Positions 1 through 12,348 of a stretch of DNA of 64,000 bases are shown here, in pieces. Source of the DNA: Clavibacter michiganensis (GTDB taxonomy: Bacteria > Actinomycetota > Actinomycetes > Actinomycetales > Microbacteriaceae); contig NZ_JAFBBJ010000001.1 in NCBI RefSeq assembly GCF_016907085.1, positions 496,001-560,000 of the forward strand, read 5' to 3'. The position numbers and the translations under genes were made by a program. Numbering within the stretch: position 1 is the stretch's first letter; every line of letters begins with the position of its first letter. The notes under the pieces are model-generated. The model was not told where the DNA came from. It was given only the letters and a program-made list of their open reading frames with translations, and did not search any database.

Positions 1-97
1 TCGCGTCGCGCGCGGGATCCGCTCGAGCGTCCCGCTCGATGCCCGCGGCCGTCCATCCTGGGCCGGCGGTCACGCGGTCGCGGGAAGGGGAGCGTCG

Positions 98-481
98 GTG
101 CGGGATCGGTGCGAGGAGCACGACGGCGACGAGCGCGAGAACGGTGTGTCCGTCGTGGTCCACGGAGCGGTCGCGCGGCGGCCGCGGTGCATCTCCACGG
201 TCGAGGGCTGGGAGGTCGCGAGCCTCGTCCTCGGGCCCGGCGACGTCGGCGTCGGCGTGCCGGAGGGCGGTGCCGTCCTCGTCGTGTGCTCGGGCGTCGG
301 ATCGGCGGGCGCCGTGACGCGCCTCGCGGCGGGGGAGGAGGTGATCGTCCTCGGCCGCCTCGTCCCGCGACGCGCCGCCCGTCCGGAGCACGACGTGATC
401 GAGCTCGTGGCCGATGCGGTGCTGGCCCGACGCCGGGCAGGGGAGGTCACCACGGCGACGGAGCCTAGGATCGCACCATGA
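98..481 (+). CDS. Divergent single-stranded DNA-binding protein (SsbB-like OB fold)
   Basis: A 127-residue protein with the strand pattern of a bacterial SSB OB fold: an opening VSVVVHGAVARRP strand, a central VASLVLGPG strand, a gap where SSBs place WF.V..W, then GEEVIVLGRLVPRR and a closing VIELVADAV strand. It is shorter than housekeeping SSB and lacks the acidic C-terminal tip, so it is more like the SsbB paralogue found beside ettA in mycobacteria (Rv2478c next to Rv2477c). The GTG start has a GGAAGGGGAG ribosome site five bases upstream. Its stop overlaps the ATG of the MarR gene (ATGA). Expected role is binding ssDNA under special conditions. The fold assignment is from pattern reading and the divergence is considerable. 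Confidence 0.7.
   Translation: MRDRCEEHDGDERENGVSVVVHGAVARRPRCISTVEGWEVASLVLGPGDVGVGVPEGGAVLVVCSGVGSAGAVTRLAAGEEVIVLGRLVPRRAARPEHDVIELVADAVLARRRAGEVTTATEPRIAP
466..477 (+). promoter_or_regulatory. -10 element placing the MarR transcript start at its ATG (leaderless)
   Basis: TAGGAT at 466-471 is followed by exactly six bases and then ATG, the geometry of an actinobacterial leaderless promoter. The marR-like gene can therefore be transcribed independently of the overlapping SSB-like gene. Confidence 0.55.
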
Positions 482-1041
482 GCGGATCCCCCCGGTGGCT
501 CGAGCCGGATCAGCAGCGCGCCTGGCGGACGGTCATCGTCGCGCTGAACCACGTCAGCGAGCGCATCGAGCGGCAGCTCCTCCGCGACGCGGGCATGCCG
601 CACGCCTACTACATGATCCTCGTCCGGCTGTCGGAGGCCGAGGGCGGCGCGCTCCCCATGAGCGTCCTCGCCCGGGCGCTGCAGGCCTCGGCGAGCCGCA
701 CCTCGCACGCCGTCACCCGGCTGGAGCAGCTCGGCTGGGTCCGCCGCTCGCGCTCGCCCCACGACGGCCGGAGCCTGCTCGCCGAGCTCACCGACGAGGG
801 CCGCGCGACCCTCGAGGCGGCGGCCCCCGGCCACGCCGAGGAGGTGCTCCGCACGGTGTTCGACCCGCTGACCGCGGATCAGACCGCGCAGCTCGAGGCC
901 ATCGCGCGGGATATCCTCGCCAGCATGAGCGCATCCTCCCTCGACGACGGCCAGGGGAGCGCCCGCGGCGACGACCTCGCCATCCCCGCGGCACCCGACC
1001 GCGACGACGACACGGCCTGCGCCGACGAGTCCGCCGCGTGA
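478..1041 (+). CDS. MarR family transcriptional regulator
   Basis: A 187-residue winged-helix regulator. Residues about 20-150 carry the MarR layout: dimerisation helix, recognition helix region ASASRTSHAVTRLEQLGWV, and the wing RRSRSPHDGRSLLAELTDEG containing the conserved D-x-R of MarR wings. The last ~40 residues are acidic and probably disordered. Such proteins are dimeric repressors, usually relieved by small phenolic or oxidant ligands; the ligand here cannot be read from sequence. The gene lies between an SSB-like gene (ATGA overlap) and a lipoprotein gene (GTGA overlap), so both neighbours are candidate co-regulated genes. A leaderless promoter lies directly upstream. Confidence 0.9.
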   Translation: MSGSPRWLEPDQQRAWRTVIVALNHVSERIERQLLRDAGMPHAYYMILVRLSEAEGGALPMSVLARALQASASRTSHAVTRLEQLGWVRRSRSPHDGRSLLAELTDEGRATLEAAAPGHAEEVLRTVFDPLTADQTAQLEAIARDILASMSASSLDDGQGSARGDDLAIPAAPDRDDDTACADESAA

Positions 1042-1526
1042 TCCGCGCTCCCCGCGCCCTCCTGGCGCCGGCGCTCCTCGGCGCCCTGCTCCTGTCGGCC
1101 TGCACGCAGACGCCCGCGTCGCCCGAGCCGACCCCGACCGCCGTCACCGGCAGCGCCGAGCCCGGCGCCTCGCCTGCCGCGCCCGCCACACCCACCGTCG
1201 CGCCCGTCGACCCGGACGGCACGGCCGAGGGCAACCTGCCCGCCTTCGAGGCGACGGCGGGAGCGGTCGTCGCCGCGGACCCCAACGCGCAGGGTCGCGC
1301 CCTCGTGGACGCGCTCGTGGCAGCCGGCTTCCCGAAGGACCGCATGGAGGTCACCGCTGACGCGACGCCGCTCGGCAACTCCGTCGACTCGATCCTCGTC
1401 GCCGTGCACATGCCCGACGCGTGCCTCATCGGGCAGCGGGCGCAGGACGGCTTCACCGCCCACGTCGAGCCGACGCTCTCCTCCGGCCGCTGCCTGGTCG
1501 GCCAGACCCGCGCGATCGACTGGTGA
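1038..1526 (+). CDS. Secreted lipoprotein of unknown function (DUF6993-like)
   Basis: A 162-residue predicted lipoprotein. It has a short N-terminus with two arginines, a hydrophobic stretch and a lipobox LLSAC at about residues 14-18, then a Pro/Thr/Ala-rich linker to about residue 65. The globular C-terminal half contains two cysteines (DACLIG and GRCLVG) that could form a disulphide. The pattern VDALVAAGFPKDRMEVT plus these cysteines resembles the DUF6993 family of Microbacteriaceae as I remember it; treat that as tentative. The GTG start overlaps the marR stop (GTGA), implying translational coupling. Function unknown. Confidence 0.7.
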   Translation: MIRAPRALLAPALLGALLLSACTQTPASPEPTPTAVTGSAEPGASPAAPATPTVAPVDPDGTAEGNLPAFEATAGAVVAADPNAQGRALVDALVAAGFPKDRMEVTADATPLGNSVDSILVAVHMPDACLIGQRAQDGFTAHVEPTLSSGRCLVGQTRAIDW

Positions 1527-1576
1527 CCCCGGTCCCGGTGCCTCCACGCGCGGCGTCCGGCACCCGCGGCACTGAA

Positions 1577-1589
1577 TAGACTCGTGCCC
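1577..1589 (+). promoter_or_regulatory. Leaderless promoter of ettA
   Basis: TAGACT at 1577-1582 is followed by seven bases and the ATG at 1590. This favours 1590 over the in-frame GTG at 1584, which lies too close to the -10 hexamer to be transcribed. Confidence 0.5.
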
Positions 1590-3272
<1,683 letters not shown>

Positions 3273-3276
3273 TCCG

Positions 3277-3750
3277 GTGACCCGGGTCCACGTCCCGATC
3301 CACCTGAGGTGGGCGGACCTCGACGCCTACGACCATGTGAACAACGTGGAGGTCCTCCGGCTGCTGGAGGAGGCGCGCGTGCGCGCCTTCTGGCAGGGCG
3401 AGGACGACGGCGAGGACGCGGGGCTCGCGCTCATCGACGCGTCCGCGGGCGCGGCGACCATGACCCTGATCGCCCGGCAGGAGGTCGAGTACCTGCTCCC
3501 CATCTCCTACGGGCGGCGTCCGCTCGACGTGCAGGTGTGGCTGGGGCGGCTCGGCGGGTCCAGCTTCGAGGCGTGCTACGAGCTGCGGTCGCCCGCGGGC
3601 GTCGAACCGGCCGTGCTGTACGCGCGCGCCTCCACGACGATCGTGCTCGTCGACGCCGCCATGGGGCGCCCGCGGCGGATCACCGAGGACGAGCGCGCCG
3701 CCTGGTCGACTTACCTCGAGGAGCCGGTGGCGTTCAGCCGCCGCGGCTGA
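3277..3750 (+). CDS. Hot-dog fold acyl-CoA thioesterase (4-hydroxybenzoyl-CoA thioesterase type)
   Basis: A 157-residue single hot-dog domain protein. The N-terminal motif RWADLDAYDHVNN (residues 11-23) carries the conserved Asp16 and the H-x-N of YbgC/4HBT enzymes, followed by the long central helix with EEARVRAF. Such enzymes hydrolyse short or aromatic acyl-CoA thioesters in the cytoplasm; the substrate is not predictable. The GTG start lies four bases after ettA, the same order as Rv2477c-Rv2475c in mycobacteria. It converges on tesB with a 10-bp gap. Confidence 0.88.
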   Translation: MTRVHVPIHLRWADLDAYDHVNNVEVLRLLEEARVRAFWQGEDDGEDAGLALIDASAGAATMTLIARQEVEYLLPISYGRRPLDVQVWLGRLGGSSFEACYELRSPAGVEPAVLYARASTTIVLVDAAMGRPRRITEDERAAWSTYLEEPVAFSRRG

Positions 3751-3760
3751 GGGAGGCCGG

Positions 3761-4666
3761 TCAGGCGCGGTCCCCGAGGGGGACCCGGACCATGCCCTCC
3801 TGGGCCACGCTCGCGAGCAGCACGCCGTCGCGCGAGTAGATCCGCCCGAGCGAGAGGCCGCGGCCGCCCTGCGCGCTGGTCGACTCCTGCACGTAGAGCA
3901 TCCACTCGTCCGCGCGTCCGAAGCGGTGGAACCACATGGCGTGGTCGAGGCTCGCGGCCTTGATGCCGGGGGTCGCCCACGAGAGGCCGTGCCGGCGGTA
4001 GATGGACTCGAGGATCGAGTAGTCGCTCGCGTAGGCGAGGGAGGCCAGGTGCACGGCCGGGTCGTCGGGGAGGCGGCCGATGGCGCGGATCCACACGGCC
4101 TGGTGCGCGACGCGGTCGGGCGCGGCGCCGAAGTAGACGGGCTGCTCGACGTGGCGCATGTCGAAGGGGCGGTCGTTCGCCCAGTGCGCGGCGACAGGGT
4201 GGTCGATGCGCGACAGCACGTCGCGCGCGCTCGGCAGGGACTCCGGCTCGGGGATCCCCTCGGGCATCGGCGCCTGGTGCTCGAGGCCCTCGTCCGCGTC
4301 CTGGAACGACGCGATCATCGAGAGTATGGGACGGCCGTCCTGGTACGCCTGCGTGCGGCGGGTCGAGAACGAGCGGCCGTCGTGGATCCGGTCGACCGAG
4401 AAGGTGATGGGCTTGGTGACGTCGCCGGGCCGCAGGAAGTAGCCGTGCATGCTGTGCGGCCGGCGGTCGGCGTCCGTGGTGCGCATGGCCGCGACGAGGG
4501 ACTGCGCGAGCACCTGGCCGCCGAAGACGCGGCCCATGGGCATCCACTGCGACGGACCGGTGGAGATGTCCTCGCTCGTGCGCGCGCCCGTGTCGGTGAG
4601 GTCGAGGGCGGTGAGGAGGCCGGCGAGCGGGCCGTCGTCCGGGATGTCGGATGCGTGGTCGGTCAT
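3761..4666 (-). CDS. tesB: Acyl-CoA thioesterase II (TesB)
   Basis: A 301-residue double hot-dog thioesterase. The N-terminal half has the TesB hallmarks GRVFGGQVLAQSL (about 45-57) and HSMHGYFLRPGD (71-82). The C-terminal half has SLDHAMWFHRFG and DEWMLYVQES, the second hot-dog with the conserved Asp. Length is close to the ~286 residues of E. coli TesB. It hydrolyses medium and long acyl-CoAs to free fatty acid and CoA. The ATG at 4664-4666 was chosen because homology begins directly after it; the open frame upstream has no family similarity. It is divergent from the hypothetical gene at 4749. Confidence 0.93.
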   Translation of the reverse strand: MTDHASDIPDDGPLAGLLTALDLTDTGARTSEDISTGPSQWMPMGRVFGGQVLAQSLVAAMRTTDADRRPHSMHGYFLRPGDVTKPITFSVDRIHDGRSFSTRRTQAYQDGRPILSMIASFQDADEGLEHQAPMPEGIPEPESLPSARDVLSRIDHPVAAHWANDRPFDMRHVEQPVYFGAAPDRVAHQAVWIRAIGRLPDDPAVHLASLAYASDYSILESIYRRHGLSWATPGIKAASLDHAMWFHRFGRADEWMLYVQESTSAQGGRGLSLGRIYSRDGVLLASVAQEGMVRVPLGDRA

Positions 4667-4748
4667 GGGTCCTCCGCCTGGCGGGCCGGCCTCGGGTGGC
4701 CGGGCGCCCGGCGGATCGCACGGGCGCATCCAGTAGCTTAGACACGCC

Positions 4749-5444
4749 ATGACGCCCTCCTTCGCCCTCCGGGACGCCCTCGCCCTCGGCGATCTGCAGA
4801 CCTTCCTCGGGCGCTCCGCCCGCGTCGACGACGGTGCCGTGCGCCTCATCGGATCCGGCGGTGTCCTCGCCGTCTACACCTCGGTGCTGCAGCCCGCCGG
4901 CCTCCTCGACCGGTCGCCCACCGTGCTCGGCCTCCGCACGTTCGCGGCCGAGACGCAGGGGCCCGTCGACAGCGTGGTGCCGATCCGCGCGCTCCTCGAC
5001 CGGCTCGCGCGCCTCGAGGGGCCGGCCACCGGATCCCCGGGCGAGCCCGTTGGCGTGCTCGTGCCGCCGGACACGGCTACCGCGCCCTGGGCGGGGATCT
5101 CGCCGCCGCGGGCCGGGTGGGAGCGCGTCGTCGACGTGCCCGCCGCCTCCCTCCGCGCAGCCGCGCGGGCCGGGATCGACGAGGTCGCCGCCGCCGTGCC
5201 GTCGGGCATCGGCGAGCAGATCGTGTCGCGCGTGCGCGGCGAGGTGTGGGGCCGCGCCGTGGAGGGCGCGCCCGACGTGGTGGCCGGCGGGGCCTTCGCG
5301 GCCTACAGCCTCGGGTTCCTCGGGCCGGATCCCGCGCCCGACGCGGCGCCGGATGACGCGGAGGCGCCCGTCGCGGTGTTCCGCACCGGACCCTGGACGC
5401 GACTCACCATGGCGCGCGGGCACGTGCTCGTGCGGCGGCTCTAA
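4749..5444 (+). CDS. Conserved hypothetical protein
   Basis: A 231-residue, probably cytoplasmic protein with no signal peptide or transmembrane segment and no motif I recognise. It starts with an alpha-helical segment (ALRDALALGDLQTFLGRSARVD), has an apparent beta-rich region GAVRLIGSGGVLAVYTSVL, and ends in VFRTGPWTRLTMARGHVLVRRL. Codon usage and GC match the neighbours and the reading frame is intact, so it is a real gene. It is divergent from tesB and convergent with the haemoglobin gene. Function not assigned. Confidence 0.75.
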   Translation: MTPSFALRDALALGDLQTFLGRSARVDDGAVRLIGSGGVLAVYTSVLQPAGLLDRSPTVLGLRTFAAETQGPVDSVVPIRALLDRLARLEGPATGSPGEPVGVLVPPDTATAPWAGISPPRAGWERVVDVPAASLRAAARAGIDEVAAAVPSGIGEQIVSRVRGEVWGRAVEGAPDVVAGGAFAAYSLGFLGPDPAPDAAPDDAEAPVAVFRTGPWTRLTMARGHVLVRRL

Positions 5445-5483
5445 CGCGCCCTCCAGCCCCGGCGCGTCCCGGTGCCGCCGTGC

Positions 5484-5879
5484 TCAGGACTCGTCGAACG
5501 TGTTGACCATCGCGTGGGCGGCGCGCTCCAGGTAGTCCCAGAGCTGCGCCTCGTGCATCGGGGCCAGGTCGAGCGAGTCGACGGCCACGCGCATGTGCGC
5601 GAGCCAGCGGTCGCGGGCGTCGGGGTTGACGCGGAACGGCATGTGCCGCATCCGCAGGCGCGGGTGGCCCCGCTCGTCGCTGTAGGTCGTGGGGCCGCCC
5701 CAGTACTGCTCGAGGAAGCCGGTGAGGCGCTGGATCGCGCCCTCGAGGTCCTCCTCGGGGTACATCGCGACGAGCACGGGGTCCTCGGCGACGCCGCGGT
5801 AGAACTCCCGGACGAGCCTCTCGAAGGTGGGGCGGCCGCCCACGTCGTCGTAGAACGAGCTCGCGAGCAGGTCGGCCAT
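5484..5879 (-). CDS. glbO: Group II truncated haemoglobin (trHbO)
   Basis: A 131-residue 2-on-2 globin closely matching mycobacterial GlbO. Conserved features: Tyr27 (B10), Tyr40 (CD1) in AMYPEEDL, the stretch [14 protein letters not shown], proximal His79 in RMRHMPF, and Trp92 (G8). It binds haem and O2 or NO at the cytoplasm/membrane interface, probably for O2 supply or nitrosative and oxidative protection. The ATG overlaps the mscS stop by one base (TGATG), so it is translationally coupled to the upstream channel gene. Confidence 0.95.
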   Translation of the reverse strand: MADLLASSFYDDVGGRPTFERLVREFYRGVAEDPVLVAMYPEEDLEGAIQRLTGFLEQYWGGPTTYSDERGHPRLRMRHMPFRVNPDARDRWLAHMRVAVDSLDLAPMHEAQLWDYLERAAHAMVNTFDES

Positions 5880-7177
5880 CAGGACTCCTCGGGCGGCGTG
5901 GCGGGCTTCCGCGGCTGGCGCGGCGCGCGCGGGGGCTTCGGGGGAGCCGCCTCCTGGGACCCGCTGTCCGGGTCCAGGGTCGACTCCGTGGACGCGGGGT
6001 CCTCGGGGAGCACGGTCCAGGTCGCGGTGATCTCGTCCTCGTCGGGATCCTGCGCGGGCGCCGGGCCCTGGGCGGGGATCATCTGCGTCGAGCGCGGGTC
6101 GGGGCGGGAGCCGGCGGCGCCGCGGACGACGGGGGAGGCGGATCCGGCCGCCGGGGATCCGGGCTGGCGCGGGGCGACCTTGCGGGCGGCGCGCTTGCGG
6201 GGAGCCGGCTGCTCGGGCTGCTGCACGGGCGTCGACGCGGTGCGCGGCGGGTGCGCGCCGCCCACGCTGGCCGCGCTGTCGAAGCCCGTGAGGACGACGG
6301 CGGTGAGGGAGGGCAGGGTGACGCCCATCGCGTCGAGGGCCGCCTTGAGCCGTGCACGGAGCTCGCGGGAGACGTCGTCGCGCGCGTTGCTGCGCGTCTT
6401 GACGACGATCCGGATCACGACCGCCGACTCGGAGATCGACTCGATGCCCCAGAGCTCGGGCTTCTCGACGATGCGCGAACGCCACTTCGGGGTGGACGCG
6501 AGCTCGGTGGCGGTCGCGAGCATGCGCTCCTGCACGGCCTGCACGTCGGTGTCGTAGGGCACGGCGAGGTCGATGACCACGCGGGCCCAGCCCTGCGACA
6601 TGTTGCCGACGCGGAGAATCTCTCCGTTCCGCACGAACCAGAGCGTGCCGTTGACGTCGCGGAGGGTCGTGATGCGGATGCCGACGGTCTCGACGACGCC
6701 CGTCGCGGGCCCCACGTCGACGACGTCGCCCACGCCGAGCTGGTCCTCCACGACCATGAACAGGCCGTTGAGGATGTCCTTGACGATGTTCTGCGCGCCG
6801 AAGCCGAGGCCCGCGCCGAGGGCGGCGGTGAGGAGGGCGAGGGAGCTGGTGACGTTGGGGGCCACCTCGGAGAGCACGCTCGCGAGCACGATGACCACGA
6901 TCACGACGGTGGTGATGTTGCTCAGCACGCTGCCGAGGGTCCGGGTGCGCTGCACGACGCGGACGGCCGTGAGCGGCGATGCCTGGATCGACTGCGTGTC
7001 GTCGACGTTCTGCCGCTTCTTCACGCCCGTGACGATCTGGTCGACGGTGTGGCGGATGACGACCAGCAGGATCCAGCGCAGGAGTATGCCGCCGAGGACG
7101 TAGGAGATGACTCTGATCAGCACGCCCCAGGTGGAGAAGAACGAGCCGTCGCCGCAGCACACCATGCTCAGGTCCAT
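5879..7177 (-). CDS. MscS family mechanosensitive ion channel
   Basis: A 432-residue membrane protein. Hydrophobic segments lie around residues 17-40 and 85-150. The pore helix TM3 is [25 protein letters not shown], with the Gly/Ala packing of MscS, followed by the beta domain motif [11 protein letters not shown] and [10 protein letters not shown]. The vestibule domain ends near residue 300. A Pro/Ala/Lys-rich disordered tail of about 120 residues follows, not part of the canonical fold. It opens on membrane tension to release solutes in hypo-osmotic shock. It is the first gene of a two-gene unit with glbO. Confidence 0.92.
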   Translation of the reverse strand: MDLSMVCCGDGSFFSTWGVLIRVISYVLGGILLRWILLVVIRHTVDQIVTGVKKRQNVDDTQSIQASPLTAVRVVQRTRTLGSVLSNITTVVIVVIVLASVLSEVAPNVTSSLALLTAALGAGLGFGAQNIVKDILNGLFMVVEDQLGVGDVVDVGPATGVVETVGIRITTLRDVNGTLWFVRNGEILRVGNMSQGWARVVIDLAVPYDTDVQAVQERMLATATELASTPKWRSRIVEKPELWGIESISESAVVIRIVVKTRSNARDDVSRELRARLKAALDAMGVTLPSLTAVVLTGFDSAASVGGAHPPRTASTPVQQPEQPAPRKRAARKVAPRQPGSPAAGSASPVVRGAAGSRPDPRSTQMIPAQGPAPAQDPDEDEITATWTVLPEDPASTESTLDPDSGSQEAAPPKPPRAPRQPRKPATPPEES

Positions 7178-7284
7178 CGCGACGCGCTTCCGACGGGGAT
7201 GAGGAGAGGGGAGGTCATCCGGCCGAGTGTACCGGCGACCTCCCCGGCCGGCCCTGGGTCCGTCCGCAGGAGCGGGGTGGACGA

Positions 7285-7320
7285 CGAGGGGGACGGCCGC
7301 GTGCGCGACCGTCCCCCTCG
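7285..7320 (-). terminator. Intrinsic terminator of pepN
   Basis: A perfect 12-bp inverted repeat (CGAGGGGGACGG / CCGTCCCCCTCG) with a 12-base loop lies 14 bases downstream of the pepN stop. There is no strong U tract, as is common in high-GC actinobacteria. Confidence 0.7.
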
Positions 7321-7333
7321 GGTGGAGCTCCGG

Positions 7334-9877
<2,544 letters not shown>

Positions 9878-10017
9878 GCTGCTCCTGCTCGTCCGTGAGG
9901 TGGGTGGGCCGTGCGTGCGGACGCGCTTCGCGTGACGATGCCCCAGGCGGTCGGGACCGCGGGTGCATGGGCGGAGCGGCGCCGCTTCCGGAGCCGATCC
10001 TATTGCGTCGGCTGACC

Positions 10018-10029
10018 TAGGCTTGCGGC
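10018..10029 (+). promoter_or_regulatory. Leaderless promoter of the nitroreductase-like gene
   Basis: TAGGCT at 10018-10023, six bases, then ATG at 10030: the exact leaderless geometry seen repeatedly in this window. Confidence 0.6.
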
Positions 10030-10656
10030 ATGTCCGACGTTCAGAGCACCCCCCGCACCACCGCCGTCGAGTTCTGGTTCGACCCGTCCTGCCCCTGGGC
10101 GTGGATGACCTCCCGCTGGGTCGACGAGGTCGCCCGCCACCGCGACCTCGACATCACCTGGCGCGTCATGAGCCTCGCCGTCCTCAACGAGGACAAGGCC
10201 GACGACCCGAACTTCGCCGCCTTCCTCCCGCGCGCCCTCCGGTTCACGCGCCTCGTCGCCGCGGTCGAGGCCGAGCACGGCGCCGAGCACGTCAAGCCGC
10301 TCTACGACGCCCTCGGCACGCGGATCCACCTCCGCGACCAGAAGGACGCCGACGTCGTGATCCCCGAGGTGCTCGCGGAGCTCGGCCTCCCCGCGGAGCT
10401 CGCCGAGACGAGCCGCACCGACCGCTACGACGAGCCCATGCGCGCCAGCCACTTCGACGGCATCGAGCGCGTCGGCCAGGACGTCGGCACGCCCGTCATC
10501 GCGGTCGACGGCGTCGCGTTCTTCGGTCCCGTCATCTCGCCGGCGCCGAAGGGCGAGGAGGCCGTCAAGCTGTGGGACGGCGTCGTCGCCGTCGCCGCCT
10601 ACCCGGGCTTCTTCGAGATCAAGCGCTCGCGCACCGTGGGCCCGATCTTCGACTGA
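10030..10656 (+). CDS. Mycothiol-dependent nitroreductase Rv2466c-family (DsbA/FrnE fold), monothiol variant
   Basis: A 208-residue thioredoxin-fold protein very similar along its length to mycobacterial Rv2466c: VEFWFDPSCPWAWMTSRW, HVxSLAxLNE-type segment (WRVMSLAVLNED), DVGTPVIAVDGVAFFGP and the terminal FFEIKRSRTV. Rv2466c uses a CPWC centre with mycothiol. Here the centre is Cys21-Pro22-Trp23-Ala24, so the second (resolving) cysteine is missing; the Ala codon is at 10099-10101. A one-cysteine mechanism using mycothiol itself as second thiol is possible. The leaderless promoter fits the oxidant-inducible type of gene, but regulation cannot be read from it. Confidence 0.9.
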   Translation: MSDVQSTPRTTAVEFWFDPSCPWAWMTSRWVDEVARHRDLDITWRVMSLAVLNEDKADDPNFAAFLPRALRFTRLVAAVEAEHGAEHVKPLYDALGTRIHLRDQKDADVVIPEVLAELGLPAELAETSRTDRYDEPMRASHFDGIERVGQDVGTPVIAVDGVAFFGPVISPAPKGEEAVKLWDGVVAVAAYPGFFEIKRSRTVGPIFD

Positions 10657-10770
10657 CCCTTTCCCGTCGCGTGCGCGGCGGCCGGGCGTCCGCGGATGCC
10701 CGGCCGCGGCGCGCCCGGCACCGCCCGCGCCGCGGGCACGACGCCGCCTGCGCGGCAGGAGGAGTGCACG

Positions 10771-11259
10771 ATGCGCATCCACATCGCGACCGACCACGCG
10801 GGACTCGACTTCTCGAGGTTCCTCGCCGAGCACCTGGGCGCCGCGGGGCACGACGTCGTCGACCACGGGCCCACCTCGTACGACCCGCTCGACGACTACC
10901 CCTCGTTCTGCATCCGCGCTGCGCGTGCCGTCGTCGCCGACCAGCGCGCGGGCACGGCCGCGCTCGGCGTGGTGTTCGGCGGATCCGGCAACGGCGAGCA
11001 GATCGCCGCGAACAAGGTCGATGGCGTGCGCGCGGCGCTCGTCTGGAACCTCTCGACGGCCGTGCTCGCCCGCCAGCACAACGACGCCAACGTGATCTCC
11101 ATCGGCGCCCGCCAGCACACCGTCGAGGAGGCCACGGCCTTCATCGACGCGTTCATCGCGGAGCCGTTCTCCGCAGAGGAGCGACACGCGCGCCGCATCG
11201 CGCAGCTCGCCGAGTACGAGACGACGGGGGCCATCGCCGGTCACCCCGTCACCGACTAG
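10771..11259 (+). CDS. rpiB: Ribose-5-phosphate isomerase B
   Basis: A 162-residue RpiB/LacAB enzyme of the actinobacterial type: IHIATDHAGLDF at the N-terminus (phosphate and Asp/His contacts) and the anion-hole loop GGSGNGEQIAANKV, which in this clade replaces the active-site Cys loop of E. coli RpiB. It interconverts ribulose-5-P and ribose-5-P in the pentose phosphate pathway. ATG 10771 is preceded by AGGAGG seven bases upstream; an earlier in-frame ATG lacks both a ribosome site and family similarity. It is six bases from the downstream glycosylase gene, as in mycobacteria (Rv2465c-Rv2464c). Confidence 0.95.
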   Translation: MRIHIATDHAGLDFSRFLAEHLGAAGHDVVDHGPTSYDPLDDYPSFCIRAARAVVADQRAGTAALGVVFGGSGNGEQIAANKVDGVRAALVWNLSTAVLARQHNDANVISIGARQHTVEEATAFIDAFIAEPFSAEERHARRIAQLAEYETTGAIAGHPVTD

Positions 11260-11265
11260 GCCGCC

Positions 11266-12255
11266 GTGCCCGAGGGGCATTCGATCCACCGGATCGCGAA
11301 GCAGTTCGAGGCGCACTTCGTGGGCGACGTCGTGCAGGCGTCCTCCCCGCAGGGTCGCTTCGCGGAGGGCGCGCCCGTCCTCGATGGCCGCCGGCTCCTC
11401 GCCGCGAAGGCCGTGGGCAAGCAGATGTTCCTCGAGTTCGACGGCGACGTCTGGCTGCGCGTGCACCTCGGCCTCTACGGTGCGTGGGACTTCGCGGGCG
11501 ATGTCTCGACGCTCAACCGGATGGGGCAGAACGGGATGCGCGGCGATGTACCCGTCGACGACCGCGTCGACGACGCTCCCGTCGACGCCGACGCGGAGGA
11601 CTCCCTCGCGAGCATCGGGGCGCCCCGGCGCGCGCGCCTCCGCATGGCCGAGCAGGAGAAGGTGCACGACCCGTTCTCCTCCGACGCGTGGCCGCCGGAG
11701 CCCGTGGGCCAGGTGCGCGTGCGGCTCCTCACCGAGCACGCCGTAGCGGATCTGCGCGGCCCCACCGCGTGCGTCGTCGCGAGCCCCGAGGAGGTGCGGC
11801 AGGCCATCGACAAGCTGGGACCGGATCCCCTCGTCGACGGCGGCAAGCGCTCCGAGGACCGCTTCACGGCGACGGTGCGGAAGAAGCCGACGGCGATCGG
11901 CCTGCTGCTCATGGACCAGTCCGTGGTCAGCGGGATCGGCAACGTCTACCGCGCCGAGCTGCTGTTCCGCGCACGGCAGAACCCGCACACGCCGGGACGC
12001 GACGTGCCCGAGGACGTCGTCCGCGGGCTGTGGAAGGACTGGTCGAAGCTCCTGCGCAAGGGCGTCGAGGTCGGCCAGATGATGACCATGGACGGCCTGC
12101 GAGGCAAGAAGCTCGACGCCGCGCTCCGCCACCGCGCGGACCGGCACTGGGTCTACCACCGCGAGGGTCTGCCGTGCCGGGTGTGCGGCACGAACATCGT
12201 CATGGAGGAGGCCGCCGGTCGGAAGCTGTACTGGTGCCCGTACTGCCAGGCGTGA
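11266..12255 (+). CDS. Fpg/Nei family DNA glycosylase / AP lyase (Nei2-like)
   Basis: A 329-residue base-excision repair enzyme. The GTG start gives a mature N-terminus Pro2-Glu3 (PEGHSIHR), the catalytic imine-forming proline and acid of the family. The H2TH domain includes PDPLVDGG-type and SVVSGIGNVYRAELLF segments. A four-cysteine zinc finger closes the protein (CRVCG...WCPYCQA). A charged insertion of about 50 residues (roughly 85-135) follows the first beta sandwich strands and is unusual for Fpg. It probably removes oxidised pyrimidines or 8-oxoguanine. Co-transcribed with rpiB. Confidence 0.93.
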   Translation: MPEGHSIHRIAKQFEAHFVGDVVQASSPQGRFAEGAPVLDGRRLLAAKAVGKQMFLEFDGDVWLRVHLGLYGAWDFAGDVSTLNRMGQNGMRGDVPVDDRVDDAPVDADAEDSLASIGAPRRARLRMAEQEKVHDPFSSDAWPPEPVGQVRVRLLTEHAVADLRGPTACVVASPEEVRQAIDKLGPDPLVDGGKRSEDRFTATVRKKPTAIGLLLMDQSVVSGIGNVYRAELLFRARQNPHTPGRDVPEDVVRGLWKDWSKLLRKGVEVGQMMTMDGLRGKKLDAALRHRADRHWVYHREGLPCRVCGTNIVMEEAAGRKLYWCPYCQA

Positions 12256-12292
12256 CGCGCGACGCGGACTGGCCAGGCGACCGCACGACGAA

Positions 12293-12322
12293 GGGGCCCG
12301 GATCCGATCGGATCCGGGCCCC
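12293..12322. terminator. Bidirectional terminator between nei2-like gene and dps
   Basis: A 30-bp uninterrupted palindrome centred at 12307/12308, built from GGGGCCCGGATCC and its complement, lies between two convergent genes and can end transcription from both sides. Confidence 0.8.
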
Positions 12323-12348
12323 TCGACCGTCGCGGCGGCTGCCGGGAT

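Noticed and set aside
1584..1589. GTG at 1584 as the ettA start
   Set aside because: It lies one base from the -10 hexamer; the ATG at 1590 fits the leaderless distance and family N-terminus.
10099..10101. Possible sequencing error behind the missing Cys of CPWC
   Set aside because: Changing GCG to TGC needs two substitutions in three bases, so a single-base error cannot explain it; kept as a real variant pending comparison.
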